From positions 5,390,826 to 5,454,825 of the forward strand of contig JAUJPP010000005.1 of assembly GCA_030562195.1 (NCBI GenBank): a stretch of 64,000 nt of DNA, given 5' to 3'. How positions within the stretch are numbered: the first letter of the stretch is position 1; each line of letters opens with the position of its first letter. The translations under genes and the position numbers were made by a program. Origin of the DNA: Nipponacmea schrenckii (lineage: Eukaryota; Mollusca; Gastropoda; Lottiidae). Positions 11,601-23,114 of the stretch are shown here, piece after piece. A model generated the notes under the pieces. That model ran no database searches, was not told the origin of the DNA, and saw only the letters and a program-made list of their open reading frames with translations.

Positions 11601-14600
11601 ATGCGCGTGCCGATAGATGACGCTTCCTCCCCGTGTCAGCTGCCCATAAAACCTTCTTGTAAACTGAGAGGACTGACGTCTGTCGTCTGTACGTTTTGTC
11701 ATGACAACTCTCGAGTGCCAACACCTGCCCATCAATCGGTATTACAATATTTGTTTGAAACAATAATACTATCCAATACACCTCTACAGATTGTGTTTTC
11801 TGTAAGTTACCCCGAAAATTGTATCAGGGATTTCAAAATCATTTCATATTTCCAATTTCTGTTTTCAGGTTTGAAGAAATTTGATGAGAAACCAAGAAAA
11901 GAAAGATAGCTGGGATTCCAACGAACTTCAGGTATGAAATATGTATATCGAATTATACATAATAGAAATATACAAAATACAATGCAACAGTCTAGATAGA
12001 AATATACAAAATATCGTCACATAGGACTTCTATACACAATTTTGTGTACAATATATAGATTTTTCATAATTCTTGGTGTTAAAATTCAATAGAAAATATG
12101 AACGGATACTATATAGAGGATATTGCCCTCCCTATACCCGGGTCTATTTTTAACACCATTGACTAGCACGAATATTAAAATTTCAATCACCTGTCCCCCA
12201 TTAACAACACCCAGACGGGGAGAGGGGGCGGGGTTGACCCCACATTCTTAACGAACATGTCTGAACTTGTTTCTCGTCTCAATCAATTTGAGACATTGAA
12301 ACAAAATGGAGTTTTACGTCTTACTTCTACGAACCTTAATCTCCAAAAACTGCACCTTATTAAGCCAAGTTTACGCTTTGCTTTATGAAAACTGTTGTGG
12401 ATTGCCATATTGTTCTTATTTTTTATGGAGTTTTACGTCCAACTTATCTGCACCAAAAACTGAGACATATCTTCGCAATGAATGTCAAGCTATTACGAAC
12501 TTTGTATTTGTACAATCTGATCAAATCTCCACAATCAGTCATATTGAAATAGTGGATATTGAATTAAAGGTATGAAGTACGAAGTTCTGAATAGCTTGAC
12601 TTTGTGGAGATGACAGAAAAGAAATGCAGGACCTTAAAAAAACGGAGTCCACAGAAGAAAAGGACGGTAATTTTGCGACCAATATGGCGTGTAAAGAGAT
12701 GTTTAAAAATTCAAATATCCCATCAATAAAAGGACCAGTGTTTAATCGCCTGACAGATGGTCAGATGTACAAGATAAACTCTAAATTCCTCTACATTAAA
12801 ATTCAAACCCCGCTGGTTAATTAATGACTTGGTCAGTAACCTGGTCAAAGTTTCTACTCAAGCGTGAATATCGAACCAATCAACCAATCACAACGCTAGA
12901 TTTAAGCTCTAAACCAATCAAATGTCCCACCCCGCTGGCCAGTGACTTGTTCAAATTTCTCTCTCTACTACAACTCAAAACGCTGGATTGAAAATTCTAA
13001 GCACAAACATTCCCATACAGGTTTATCAATCAATAAAATATTATTCAAAAAATTTCACTCGTGCGCACACAGCGTCACTTGTAATGGACCAATCAGATGT
13101 GTGTATTCGAGCTATTAACCAATCAAATTAGCGACGCAACAAAAAGCTCATATTTTTTTAAAATGGAAAATATTCATTCCTTTCGACTTATTTTAAAAAT
13201 TATACGCTTTATCTGATAACCAATCATAACCTTACGTTCGAGTCGTAAGCCAATCGTAAGGATGGAATTATCAGTCCATCTATAATGACAAAAGGTTGAG
13301 AATTTAAAAATTCGAGATAAATTCGATCTGATGATAATCAAATTGGTTTGGAATCAACCAGTCGTAAAGGTTTATTCATCTCTTAATCCAATCAAATCAT
13401 AGATTCCCAATTGAAATTGAAGAATATTTTTAAATTCCTACACATCGATTGATATGAGCAACCAATCAAATCCCTTATTTTGACCTCTAAACCAATCAAA
13501 TTGCTCGTTTGATTCACGCATTCCCATACACGTAAATGCACCTGCGGTATTGAAGATGATGAAGCTAATAATAGAATTGACGGTATGGCGTGGTTCCCCA
13601 TTCTTCTCCTCTCTTCTCTTTCCTTTATCTGTTAATAACAATAGGCCATTAAACACACTCCACGATTTAAAGGGACGATTGCAATCCCAGAATCTTATTG
13701 AAATCTGATCTTTTGTTTCGGTTTTTTATTTGGGCATATTCAAGTGTCATCTGAATAGCAACTCGGAGAACAACACAAGAGGAGATAGCCAGATCTATTT
13801 TGTTATTTTATTGTAGACTGGATAATCTTTCCAGTAATTTTCTTAACACTTGATCAACGATTTCCCCTTTTTTGCACCTACTATGTCCAGGTTTTTTGGA
13901 TATTTTTTTAACTAATCTCTTTAAGCAACATCCCTCATTCGCTCTTCCGTTTCCTCTTTCATTATTTTTCAATGGAAAGCTTTTTTTTTTTAATAAAAGG
14001 AAAAACGTATTGTTTACATCGCTCTACAATTGATGTATTGTGCACTATAATCTACTATTATAATTAAAACAATATCATTTTGAAAACCTCTCTTTTAAGC
14101 TAGCCTATTAGTGCAATGGCCCTTCATGAAAGTTCCACTGGTGCTCTTCAACAGATCCAGTTTTCATGAAAAGTTTCCAAACGTTTGCAACAAGATGTGA
14201 CCTCTCGTTGCCCCAAATAATAACGAATGTCCTGACCCCTATTGACACGACACAGTCGCGATAAGAATAAACAATTTTGACCCAGACTCTATTCTACATC
14301 GCTTATTACTCAATAAACATCCTTTCTACCTCCCGACCTTCTCTAAATATGAAATAATCTTAGAGAATTGGTTGCTGATTTAACCCTACCCTGACCCGAA
14401 TTGTCTGTTGACCCTGGATAGGCCAATCTTCAGAGTGTACGCTGTTAACCCCATCCTTACAATATCATTCTATTACGAACTTCGTCTAATACCCTGACTG
14501 CAATAGTTACCTTTCTGGTATCGCAGAATGCATTGGATTGGATGCAAAGGTAAACAGCCGATCCGATCCTTTGACAGTAAGGTTGTAAGTTTTCTGTACA

Positions 14601-15349
14601 CATGCTTTCTCTCAAGAGCTCTGATTAGCTGTATACATTAACGTACGATCCAATCAAAGCGCTGCATAAACAAACTTCCATGATACAAAAAATTTGAATA
14701 TATCAGTCTAGGCATACGAAGGAAGTCTGTTATAACTTTGTGAAGATGGTATAAGCATTAGACACAGTCTGTATTATGTGACCTTACCAAGACAGGTACC
14801 ATCAGAAGGTCAAGTCTTGGGGTCATAGAGGTCAGATGTTGAGTCAGAATTATCGTAGGATGGTCTGTGGATCAATTTAAACGATCTTAAAGACTTTTCT
14901 CATTTCCGTCGTACCCTCGGGGTGTGTTCCTTAAGAGGTCACGCCTTATGATGTCACAGTGTCATGACCCCGCTTAATGCAGACGGCTTTTTAGGGAAAA
15001 CAGAGTTGGAAAATTTAAGATTCTGAATGAGCTGTCAAAGCCTGGCAGTACTGCCGTGTGCAATAAGGGAAACAATTGATACAACAAACGACAATCGATT
15101 ACGAATATATCTAAACAATATATTAACAGGACTTTTAATGGCATTGATGTGCTTCCATACATCAGTCAAAAAGTAGAAAATAAAGAATTTACAATCAACT
15201 AGAATAAGCTAAAACGTGATTTCAACATCAATATCTGCATAAAAGAAACTAAACGAAATAGAATGCGAATTTTGTAATGTAATTCGTTTCGAAAAGTTTC
15301 GTTTCCGCTTTGGGCGTTTGCCGGATTGCGAAATTTGTAGAATTTCAAG
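8700..15349. other. Long intergenic region
   Basis: No coding exon recognised; open frames are short and match nothing I know. Noted content: a duplicated CCTTGT(A/G)TATTGGAC block at 11.39-11.52 kb; SINE-tail fragments (GGAGTTTTACGTC) at about 12.31 and 12.43 kb; a cluster of CCAATCA motifs at 12.87-13.5 kb; low-complexity A/T runs elsewhere. Confidence 0.5.
12865..13500. repeat. Cluster of CCAATCA motifs
   Basis: The heptamer CCAATCA or CCAATCG follows A/G about a dozen times in 640 bp (for example AACCAATCAA near 12875, 12912, 13117, 13463, 13490). Spacing is irregular, so this is either a decayed minisatellite or a cluster of CCAAT boxes. No adjacent promoter was identified. Confidence 0.55.
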
Positions 15350-15357
15350 ATGGCGTA
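15346..15357 (+). promoter_or_regulatory. TISU-like context at the peflin start codon
   Basis: CAAGATGGCG surrounds the start codon and matches 10 of 12 positions of the TISU/YY1 element (SAASATGGCGGC), known to set transcription and translation starts in genes with very short 5' UTRs. The SLC22 start at 39.4 kb has the same decamer. Confidence 0.45.
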
Positions 15358-17836
15358 CAATTATGGAGTAAGTTCAATATTTTATTTAATTTACAAAGTT
15401 CTCTGTTAAATTATAAATGATTGTCTACAGAATCGTTCAGACTTATCAATTAATATATATGGAATATAACCTGCAAGTTTGAAGTGTTTTCCATTTCCGA
15501 TTGCCGAGATATCGAGCTTTAACGGAGGGGGGAGGAGGAAGTTGAAAGTCGGTGAGGTGATGCAAATGAGTATCAAGGTATATCATTAAAGGTGGGCACT
15601 TCTCTGGAATATGCTAATTCTACAACCTGCTTGTCCATTCTGTGTTATGCCTACTAATATTTGGGTTTGTTATTGTTTATAAGGTATTTCATTTTAATAA
15701 GCAAGGCAGGTATGGAAGTCCAACATGTCCTTTAAACAAAATGGGCCTATTTTTTGTCAAACTTATCCCGTCAGAGGTCAAGATGAATAATAATCAGGTG
15801 TATCTAATTTGTGTATAATTCTGTTTCAGCCCCCTCAAGGCGGTTACCCTCAACAGGGTGGTTATCCTGGACAACAGGGAGGTTACCCTGGACAACAGGG
15901 TGGCTACCCAGGTCAGGGTTACCCTCCTCAAGGCGGAGCAGGTGGATTTGCACCTCCAGGTAAGATTTTGATATCTATTTATCCTCAACAAGGGCTGCAA
16001 TAATTCTTCAGTTTGCTATTTGATACAGTAATACTCAACCAACAATAAATAAGATTATTGCAATTCTTTTTTTAGAATGGGAAAGAAAAAAATAGTAGAT
16101 AATTATGGAATTATAACAATTTTGACACTATCAAGCACAAGTCAGAAATGATATTTTGCAATTTTGATGTTAAAGTTATATTTAAAATCAAATCATGATA
16201 CTGGTACCATTACACAAAGAAGTTTTGTGTTTTATTTACAGGAATGGGAGCTCCTATAGATCCTCAAATAGCAGGATGGTTCCAAGCTGTGGATCAGGAT
16301 AGGTCAGGGAAAATAACAGTTGATGAGTTACAGAGAGCGTTAACTAATGCCAATTATTCCCAGTTCAACCCTGAAACTTGTCGCCTTATGATAGGTAAGT
16401 ACTAAATCTCTAGGTTTCACATTTATTATTATTGTGAGGTTTCCCTATTTATATTGGGGGTTTCACTTGCATTATTGTGGTTCTCTCCCTTTTATTATTG
16501 TGGGTTTCTCCCATTCATTATTGTGGGTTTTTCCCATATATTATTGTGGGTTTCACATTTATTATTGTGGGCTTCTCTCGGTATATTATTGTAAGCGTCT
16601 AGTCGTTCGGATGGGACAATAAACCGAGGCCCCGTGTGTTACAGGCTGTGCACGTTAAAGATCCCTCGACAGTTGGAAATTGCAAAAAGAGTAGGCTAAT
16701 GCCGCTGTCCTGGCAAAATTTCCCTCATTGCACACTGCATGGCGTTGCCCGTCTTCATTAGCCCATAAGGTGCAGAAGAGTAGGACGTAAAACTCCATTC
16801 ATTTCATTTCATTTCGTATATTATTGTGGGTTTCTCCTATTCATTATTATGGGTTTTCCCCATGTATTATTATGGGTGTCACATTTATTATTATAACAAT
16901 ATTTTCGTTATTGGGATAACACTTTCTTGGTATAGCACAGATTCTAGTGCTGAAAGATGGCCCGAATGGGTCTGTGCTATACCAAGAAAGTGTTATCCCA
17001 ATAACGAAAATATTGTTGCAACACACTTTCTAAATGACATTAAATCATCCCATTTATTATTATGGGTCTCTCCTGTTTATTCTTCTGGGTCTTGTGGCCT
17101 ATCTACGTACTTACCCTCTAAGCCTGATACCTAATGATCTATGAAAGATTTTCAGTCTCAGGTAGAGATATCCCAGTTTAACAATATGTTATAATGTATT
17201 TTAAGGTATGTTTGATAAAGATATGAGTGGTACAATTGACATCAATGAGTTCCAGGCTCTGTATAAATATATTGAACAATGGAAGGGAGTCTTTGAGAGA
17301 TTTGATAACAATAGATCAGGCTATATTGATTGTCATGAACTTAGGAATGGTGAGTAATCTCCCCTTTTATACACCTAGCTATCCTGATGAGAACTGGATA
17401 TCCTTAACGTATGCCTCAAAAACATGCAATGATCTCTTCACAATTTTTTCAAATTTTCATGTTAGGTTCTCAAAATTCATTGCTTGATAAAGACAAGAGT
17501 ATCCTCGTTGAAACGTTTCAAGTTATTTAATAAAGTAATTGTTATCTATATAATTGTGTCAAGATGCCACTCAAGGAAGTTCTTCAAAATATCTTTTATT
17601 TTTTTCCAGCCTATGCCTCAATGGGGTACAACCTTTCACCGCAATTTGCTCAGATGGTTACTTATAAATTTGATATACAGGCCAGACAGGCGTTAACTTT
17701 AGACATGTTTATCCAGTCCTGCGTCATGTTAAAAGGGTTAACAGATTCCTTCAAACAACGTGACCCTCAAATGAGAGGCACGGTACAGCTGGGGTACGAA
17801 GATTTCTTGACTATGGCTGTTTTTAACAAAATTTAA
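15350..17836 (+). CDS. PEF1: Peflin, penta-EF-hand protein (five exons)
   Basis: Penta-EF-hand Ca2+ sensor, partner of ALG-2 (PDCD6) at ER exit sites and a CUL3-KLHL12 adaptor in vertebrates. Exons: 15350-15367, 15830-15959, 16242-16394, 17206-17349, 17610-17836; phases agree and give 223 aa. The N-terminus (about residues 7-48) is a Gly/Pro/Gln/Tyr repeat (GGYPGQQ units) typical of peflin and sorcin. EF loops start at [24 protein letters not shown] and [21 protein letters not shown] and the degenerate fourth and fifth hands ([10 protein letters not shown]) fit peflin better than ALG-2. It is shorter than human peflin because the repeat is shorter. AATAAA near 18608 may be its poly(A) signal. 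Confidence 0.93.
16590..16818 (+). mobile_element. SINE insertion, fullest copy in the window
   Basis: Contains GGATGGGACAATAAACCGAG, GCACGTTAAAGATCCCTCGAC, CCTCATTGCACACTGCATGG and a tail GTAGGACGTAAAACTCCATTC followed by TTTCATTTC repeats. Fragments of the same sequence are scattered across the window (about 4.1, 4.95, 5.5, 12.3, 30.8, 37.9, 60.2 and 63.67 kb). The block resembles a SINE common in marine invertebrates. The flanking duplication is obscured by the host repeat. Confidence 0.75.
16895..17017. repeat. Perfect 47-bp-arm hairpin in peflin intron 3
   Basis: The left arm (16895-16941) starts AACAATATTTTCGTTATTGG and the right arm (16971-17017) is its exact reverse complement, ending CGAAAATATTGTT. 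The loop is 29 nt. I find no mismatch across the 47 pairs. Confidence 0.93.
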
Positions 17837-18660
17837 GATTCTGTTTCATTATTTTTTTAAAGTACCAACTTAGGGATATACCCAATCTTTCAATGTAGAC
17901 ACTTGTAGACACAGGTTTGTGTATTTCGTTTGAACATTATTCTCTAAAACTTAACCTTGATAAGCTGTTATTGATACATAACCATTTGGTTAGTGACGTC
18001 ATAAAACGTAGTTTACGTGGCTTTGCAAGAACCAAAGACAAACGTTGCATATTTATGCCACCATTACTCTAAATTTGGAAAACCTCTTTCAGATATTCCA
18101 GCCATCTGATTGGTCAATCATTGAAATTTAGTTTTATTATCCAATCATATTACTGTATTTCTGAAAATCTTAGTAAAGTTTTTGACAATATGGCTCTTTC
18201 ATCCTGAATCTGGATTCTTAAGGTTTAGTTTTATTGCAAGAAAGAGATTTAATTTTTGGCATTATCTCCTTATTTCTACTCAAAACAATTCATAATTTCA
18301 ACTTGTGTATTGATTTATTTTTTTAAGTTTTTTTGACAAGTTAACGTTATTTTTTATGTCTACTTACTTTATGTATATTCAACAACCATGTGTATCATTT
18401 GTGGCTAAAATCAATTGTTAACTATTTTGTATGATTAATTAGTTTCTGAGCTCTGCAGAATATGTTATGGATAATTATATGCAAATATCAAATCATTGGT
18501 TCACAGATTGTGGTTTTCATTTATATAAAAATAAGGTATAAAACTAATGTTGTCAAGTTATATGTAATTTTTAATGATGTTATAGAATATGTTAAAATCT
18601 TTCTTATAATAAAATGATAATTCTATATATTAAATATTTTTGGAGTTATTTCTTTTACGA
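17837..18660. other. Peflin 3' flank
   Basis: AT-rich sequence with no further coding exon. AATAAA near 18608 is the best candidate 3' end of the peflin transcript; the rest of this stretch would be 3' UTR. Confidence 0.5.
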
Positions 18661-18669
18661 CCTCATTAC

Positions 18670-18910
18670 AGTGGGGTTCTATAGCACAGCGGTTAGAGTG
18701 ATGGTTCTTAACACTATGACGTCATTTGCTTGGATACATTGAAAATGTCAAATGTGAGTTCTAATCTCGATCGGTGTGTGAAAGTTCGAATAAGTCATCT
18801 TCACTCATAATTCCAGTTCACCCAGCTGTAAATGGGTACAATAATCCGGGAAAGATCAATGCCAAGAGATTTGGCCAAGGACCAGCTGGTAGAAAGGATC
18901 CCTGTCACGG
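18670..18910 (+). mobile_element. tRNA-derived SINE
   Basis: The head (ATAGCACAGCGGTTAGAGTG, then GTGAGTTCTAATCTCGATC) resembles tRNA A and B boxes. The body has CACCCAGCTGTAAATGGGTA, AATCCGGGAAAGA and CAATGCCAAGAG. A second copy at 62.18-62.36 kb shares the CCAGCT(G/T)TAAATGGG and AATCC(A/G)GGAAAGA blocks, which defines a family. Confidence 0.8.
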
Positions 18911-19606
18911 CGACTTGTGAACCTAAGTTGTTATCTTGTAAGATATAGTTGTTTCTTTCTTTCTTTTTTACACTATTGGGAATCGTTTATTAATGGCATG
19001 TTTTGTCCACCATACTTTTAGTCAAGCTGAGCGTGTCGTGTGCAATGGCGCATGCGTATTTAAATTGTTTACATTCGCGACGACCTGTCAATTCTCGTCC
19101 ATTGAAATCAAAGTGTGAAATATATATTAAGCGAAATAAACAAGGTACAGTAGTTCTTAATTATGTTAAAAAGGCTTCATTATTTGTATCATTACATCTG
19201 GTAGCTTCTTCAGCAGTTTGGAATTCGAAGAGACGTCGGACTCGATTGTAATTTTGATGATCCCTCACTAGATCTACTTTCGATTTCTAAATTTTGATTT
19301 AATTTTTGAACCGTATTTGGACCTTCTTTTCTAATCATCGTAAACAGTGCATCGAGAGAGCATTTAATTATTTTACTCTGCCAGCAAAAATCAGTCCCTT
19401 TTTCATACAAGAGCAGACGATAAAACAGTAATGTAGCATAACAGTTTTACTAATGAGTGCTATACTCAAGCCTACTCAAGTCACTGCTTTTTCAATCTTC
19501 GTCCAGAACTTTTTCATAATCCGAATGATCACTTCCTAAATCACATGCCATTACAAAGCATCATAAATTTCTTTTCCAGAGATCATAAGCTAGTCCAGTT
19601 TCCAAA
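18911..19606. other. DRC12 upstream region
   Basis: Short open frames on both strands without recognisable similarity. A polypyrimidine acceptor (CTTTTCCAG, ending 19579) lies 27 bp before the DRC12 start codon, so a non-coding first exon probably sits in this interval, perhaps near the GC-richer stretch at 19.02-19.1 kb. Confidence 0.4.
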
Positions 19607-20206
19607 ATGCCTCCAAAGAAGAAGAAGGGGAAGGGAAAGAAGAAAGGAAAGAAGAAGGATGACTCCACTCTGGAGCTTGAAGATAAGTACAAGAGAACTG
19701 TGGACGAGATCCAAGCATTGAAAGATCATTTAGCAATCCGTAAGGAATTCACTCGAAGATCTGTGGCTTATAAAGACGAGATGAGGCAACGGATGCTGGG
19801 AGCGGAGGAGGAACTAGAGGACACTAAATCTAACCAGAAAACAGTCAACGCTGACATGACACGACAGTACAAGACCATGCAAACAGAGATGAGTCTTCGT
19901 ATCCATCAGTTAGAATCGGAGCTAGCTCGGACTCGATCAGGGCTAACTCAAACCGAACTAGAACTAAAGAAAACTAGAGAAGAGAAAGACAAAATTATTC
20001 AGAATCGAGAATTGACAATCAGTGATCTGAAATTAAAGATTAACAGTATGGAGAAGGACTATGAAGGAATTCTACGAGGTGCCTTAGATGCATTGATCCA
20101 GAAAGTGGAAGTAGCCAAAGAACGTTGGGAAGAACGCAGCACAAGCATTCAATCCAAAAATAAAAGTGTGTTGCTTGATTTCGGTCTGAAGCCTTTAGAA
20201 ATATAA
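19607..20206 (+). CDS. DRC12: Dynein regulatory complex subunit 12 (CCDC153-like)
   Basis: A 199-aa coiled-coil protein of the nexin-dynein regulatory complex, which links outer doublets in motile cilia. It opens with a Lys/Gly-rich tract (residues 3-18). From about 22 to 180 it is nearly all heptad-rich helix (LEDKYKRTVDEIQALKDHLA, then LRIHQLESELARTRSGL). It ends in the family-like LLDFGLKPLEI. The length fits the family (about 200 aa). The whole coding sequence lies in one exon, preceded by a likely 5' UTR intron (acceptor at 19579) and followed by AATAAA near 20261. Long coiled coils can be confused between families, so the assignment rests mainly on the two ends and the length. Confidence 0.82.
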   Translation: MPPKKKKGKGKKKGKKKDDSTLELEDKYKRTVDEIQALKDHLAIRKEFTRRSVAYKDEMRQRMLGAEEELEDTKSNQKTVNADMTRQYKTMQTEMSLRIHQLESELARTRSGLTQTELELKKTREEKDKIIQNRELTISDLKLKINSMEKDYEGILRGALDALIQKVEVAKERWEERSTSIQSKNKSVLLDFGLKPLEI

Positions 20207-21644
20207 TGGAGTTGTCTCCCTTTGTTCTGTTTATTTTATTCTTACGTTACTGCTCCTTTAAATAAACTGTTTTTACCCTGCATTTATTTGTCTATACAAA
20301 TCGATAAGCAGATACAACTGCAGTAGAAACTATAAATATTAAGAGAGCGCTCAAGGGAATAATACAAAACGATCTCTTAATGAAGGTCAGAATAAAAGCA
20401 TAGCCTACATTGTCTTGTCTAAGCAACTGTCTTGTCTATACAGATGTCTTGTCTACAATGCTGTTTTGTCTATACAACTGTCTTGCCTATATAACTGTCT
20501 TGTCTAAACAACTATCTTGTCTAGAGTAAAACAGAGCAAGGAGAACTTTGTTGTCATATCCACCAACGGCTACTGTATTTGCACCAATCGTGTGCCAATT
20601 TAAAGAAGGTATCTCGCATTAGATATTTACCATAGGATGTCCCATAAACAAATAAGATATGCCCTCAGCTTGAAAACTTTCGTGATAAAAGTTCTATTTT
20701 TAACCCGTGCATAATCAATATAGAGAGCCATGCATGAATAATCCGCTACAATACAGTAAAAGGTTTCCTTTTCCACTTGTTTACTAGTGTGGACTTAGTC
20801 ATATAATCAGGTTAAAAATAGGATATTGAAAGACGGCTTAACTGATTTACCCCACCCCTAATTTGTTAGATTACACGTGGGGTACGAATCATTTTCAAGG
20901 AATGTATACGCCAACCCCTTCCCCTGTACTAACACCTCAGGCACCTCACACTGGACACCATACCTCGTCTTTTCGACGCTTTATTCTTAATTGGCAGATA
21001 TACAAGCTTACACAGGCTAAACACGATCCGAAATGTCAACGTACCAGGCAATAAGGCATATCAAAATATTTGTATGTACCCTTATTGATACGATCATTGT
21101 TGATAGTTGAAATCGACCTGACTGGTTTTTAAACGAGCGACGATACATTCTCGTGTGTTAAGCGTTAAAATTTGGGAGAACACCGAAAAGAACTGGGGTT
21201 TTTGAAGAGCCACGGACTTGAAACTTCAAAAAAGGTACGTAATGTTTAATTATAAGCTTAATAATACATGTATATCCGTTTGAATCATATGATGTACAAG
21301 TTGTTATTTGTTTTCTGAATTCCGGTCATGCGATGGATGACGAAGTTTACGTTCGATTTCAGTAGATATTGATATCGTTATAGGTATATTCCTAGTAGAT
21401 CATTGTTGGTAGTCGTAGAAGTTGGGTTGGTAATGCTTGCTAAAGTTCCTCTGACTAGATCTGGCGATGGTTCCGTTTAATGGTGCTCTAGCCCTGATAA
21501 CGGGTTATGGAGCGTCTATATTAAAAGCTGACGGTAGCCAATAAATAGTTAGTTTGGTTTTAATAGGAATATTGGGTCATGATAATATATATACATATGT
21601 ATATGATATGTGAGTTTCAATGAATTTGAAGTATATTGAGTTAT
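20207..21644. other. Intergenic region
   Basis: Contains an imperfect 17-20 bp repeat (TGTCTTGTCTA(T/A)ACAACT, about 20.41-20.53 kb). No coding exon found. The open frame at 20.86-21.05 kb has no recognisable features. Confidence 0.5.
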
Positions 21645-23014
21645 TAGACCGGCAGCCCAGGGCCTCGAAGGTAGACGAACTGGGTACCAATATCTGAGCA
21701 CGGAGGCATGTATGGGATCACTTAGGTTGTCTGAATATGGCGTTCTGGCATGCCCCCCCCCTGGTGGGGAAGGGGATGGCTACCCTTCTAAAGGGCCCCA
21801 AAATAGGTTCAAACTAGTTGATGGAGATACCACCCGAAATCTCCATCAATGTCCACTTAGTACCTTAAGATATTCAGCAGTGCAGATGGTAGAAATTTTG
21901 TCTGGTGTGGAGTGGGTGCCAGACGACCCTTAAAGGGTCCCAAAAAGGGGCTATCTAGATACATTGGAACCAACCGAAACTTATGCCAAAAGAACCAGTA
22001 GGGTATGTAGAGTGTAAAACACCCAATGCCAGAAAAATTATCCGGTGGTAGGGTCGTGCCAGAAGCCCTTCAATTTTGGACCCTTCAAAAAGCCCACAGG
22101 ATGGGTTCAGACTACATTGCCGAGGTACCACCCGAAATCTCCACCAATGTCAATTTATTACCTTAAGTTGTTTAGCAGTGCAGATGGCAGACATTTTTTC
22201 TGGTGTGGAGAGGGTGCCAACGACCCTTAAAGGGTCCCAAAAAGGGGCTATCCTAGATGACATTGGTACCAACCAAAACTGATGCCAAAAGAACCAGTAG
22301 GGTATGTAGAGTGTAAAACACCCAATGCCAGAAAAATTATCCGGTGGTAGGGTCGTGCCAGAAGCCCTTCAATTTTGGACCCTACATAGGGCCCACAAGA
22401 TGAGTTCAGACTACATTGAGGAGATACCACACGAAATCTCCACCAATGTCAACATATTACCTTAAGTTGTTCAGCAGTGCAGATGGCAGACAATTTGTTT
22501 GGTGTAGAGTGGGTGCCAGACGACCCTTAAAGGGTCCCTAAAAGGGGCTATCGTAGATGACATTGGTACCAACGAAAACTAATGCAAAACAAAAGACTCA
22601 GTAGGGTTTGTAAAGTGTAAAACACCAAATGTCAGACATATTATCCAGTGGAAGAGTTGTGTCAAAAGCCCTTAAATTTTGAACTCTTCAAAGAGGCCCA
22701 CAGTATGACCTCAAACTTGATTGAGGAGATACCACCTGAAATCACAACCAATGTATACTTGTTACCTTATGGGGGTTCTGTCTAGTATAGAGCACCCAAT
22801 GCTATACAGATTTATTCCGGTGGTAGAGTTGTGCTGGAACCATCATTTTTAAAATGATTCACCACTGCAAATTTATTTTTCTTATTACTGAATCAATCAT
22901 TGTTCACCATCGACTGTTAACTTTAAGTCACACTCAACCAGAACCAACTAACCCTTATAATTGGTATTGGAAGGTTGTTGTTCTGGTAGCAAATACCATA
23001 GTGGCCATCACCGC

Positions 23015-23114
23015 AAGGCGTCGCTTGACAGAATCGTGTAATATGCATCTGATTGGTCAGAGGGGCTTTGACCAATCAGATGCATATGACAAGATTTTGT
23101 CAAGCGACGCCTTC
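23015..23114. repeat. Nested hairpin at the inner end of the left arm
   Basis: AAGGCGTCGCTTGACA and TGTCAAGCGACGCCTT bracket a second pair, ATGCATCTGATTGGTC and GACCAATCAGATGCAT, with a short AGAGGGGCTTT centre. The same hairpin sits at 24558-24656 in the right arm. Confidence 0.85.

Larger units (their letters stand above)
16425..17090. repeat. Short TATTATTGTGGGTTTC tandem repeat in peflin intron 3
   Basis: Units of about 20-30 bp based on TTTATTATTGTGGGTTTCTC run across the intron and are interrupted by a SINE (16.59-16.82 kb) and by a perfect hairpin (16.895-17.017 kb). Long open frames here come from the repeat. Confidence 0.8.

Noticed and set aside
11574..11909. 111-codon open frame
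   Set aside because: No similarity I recognise, an overlapping antisense frame of equal quality, and no splice or start context.
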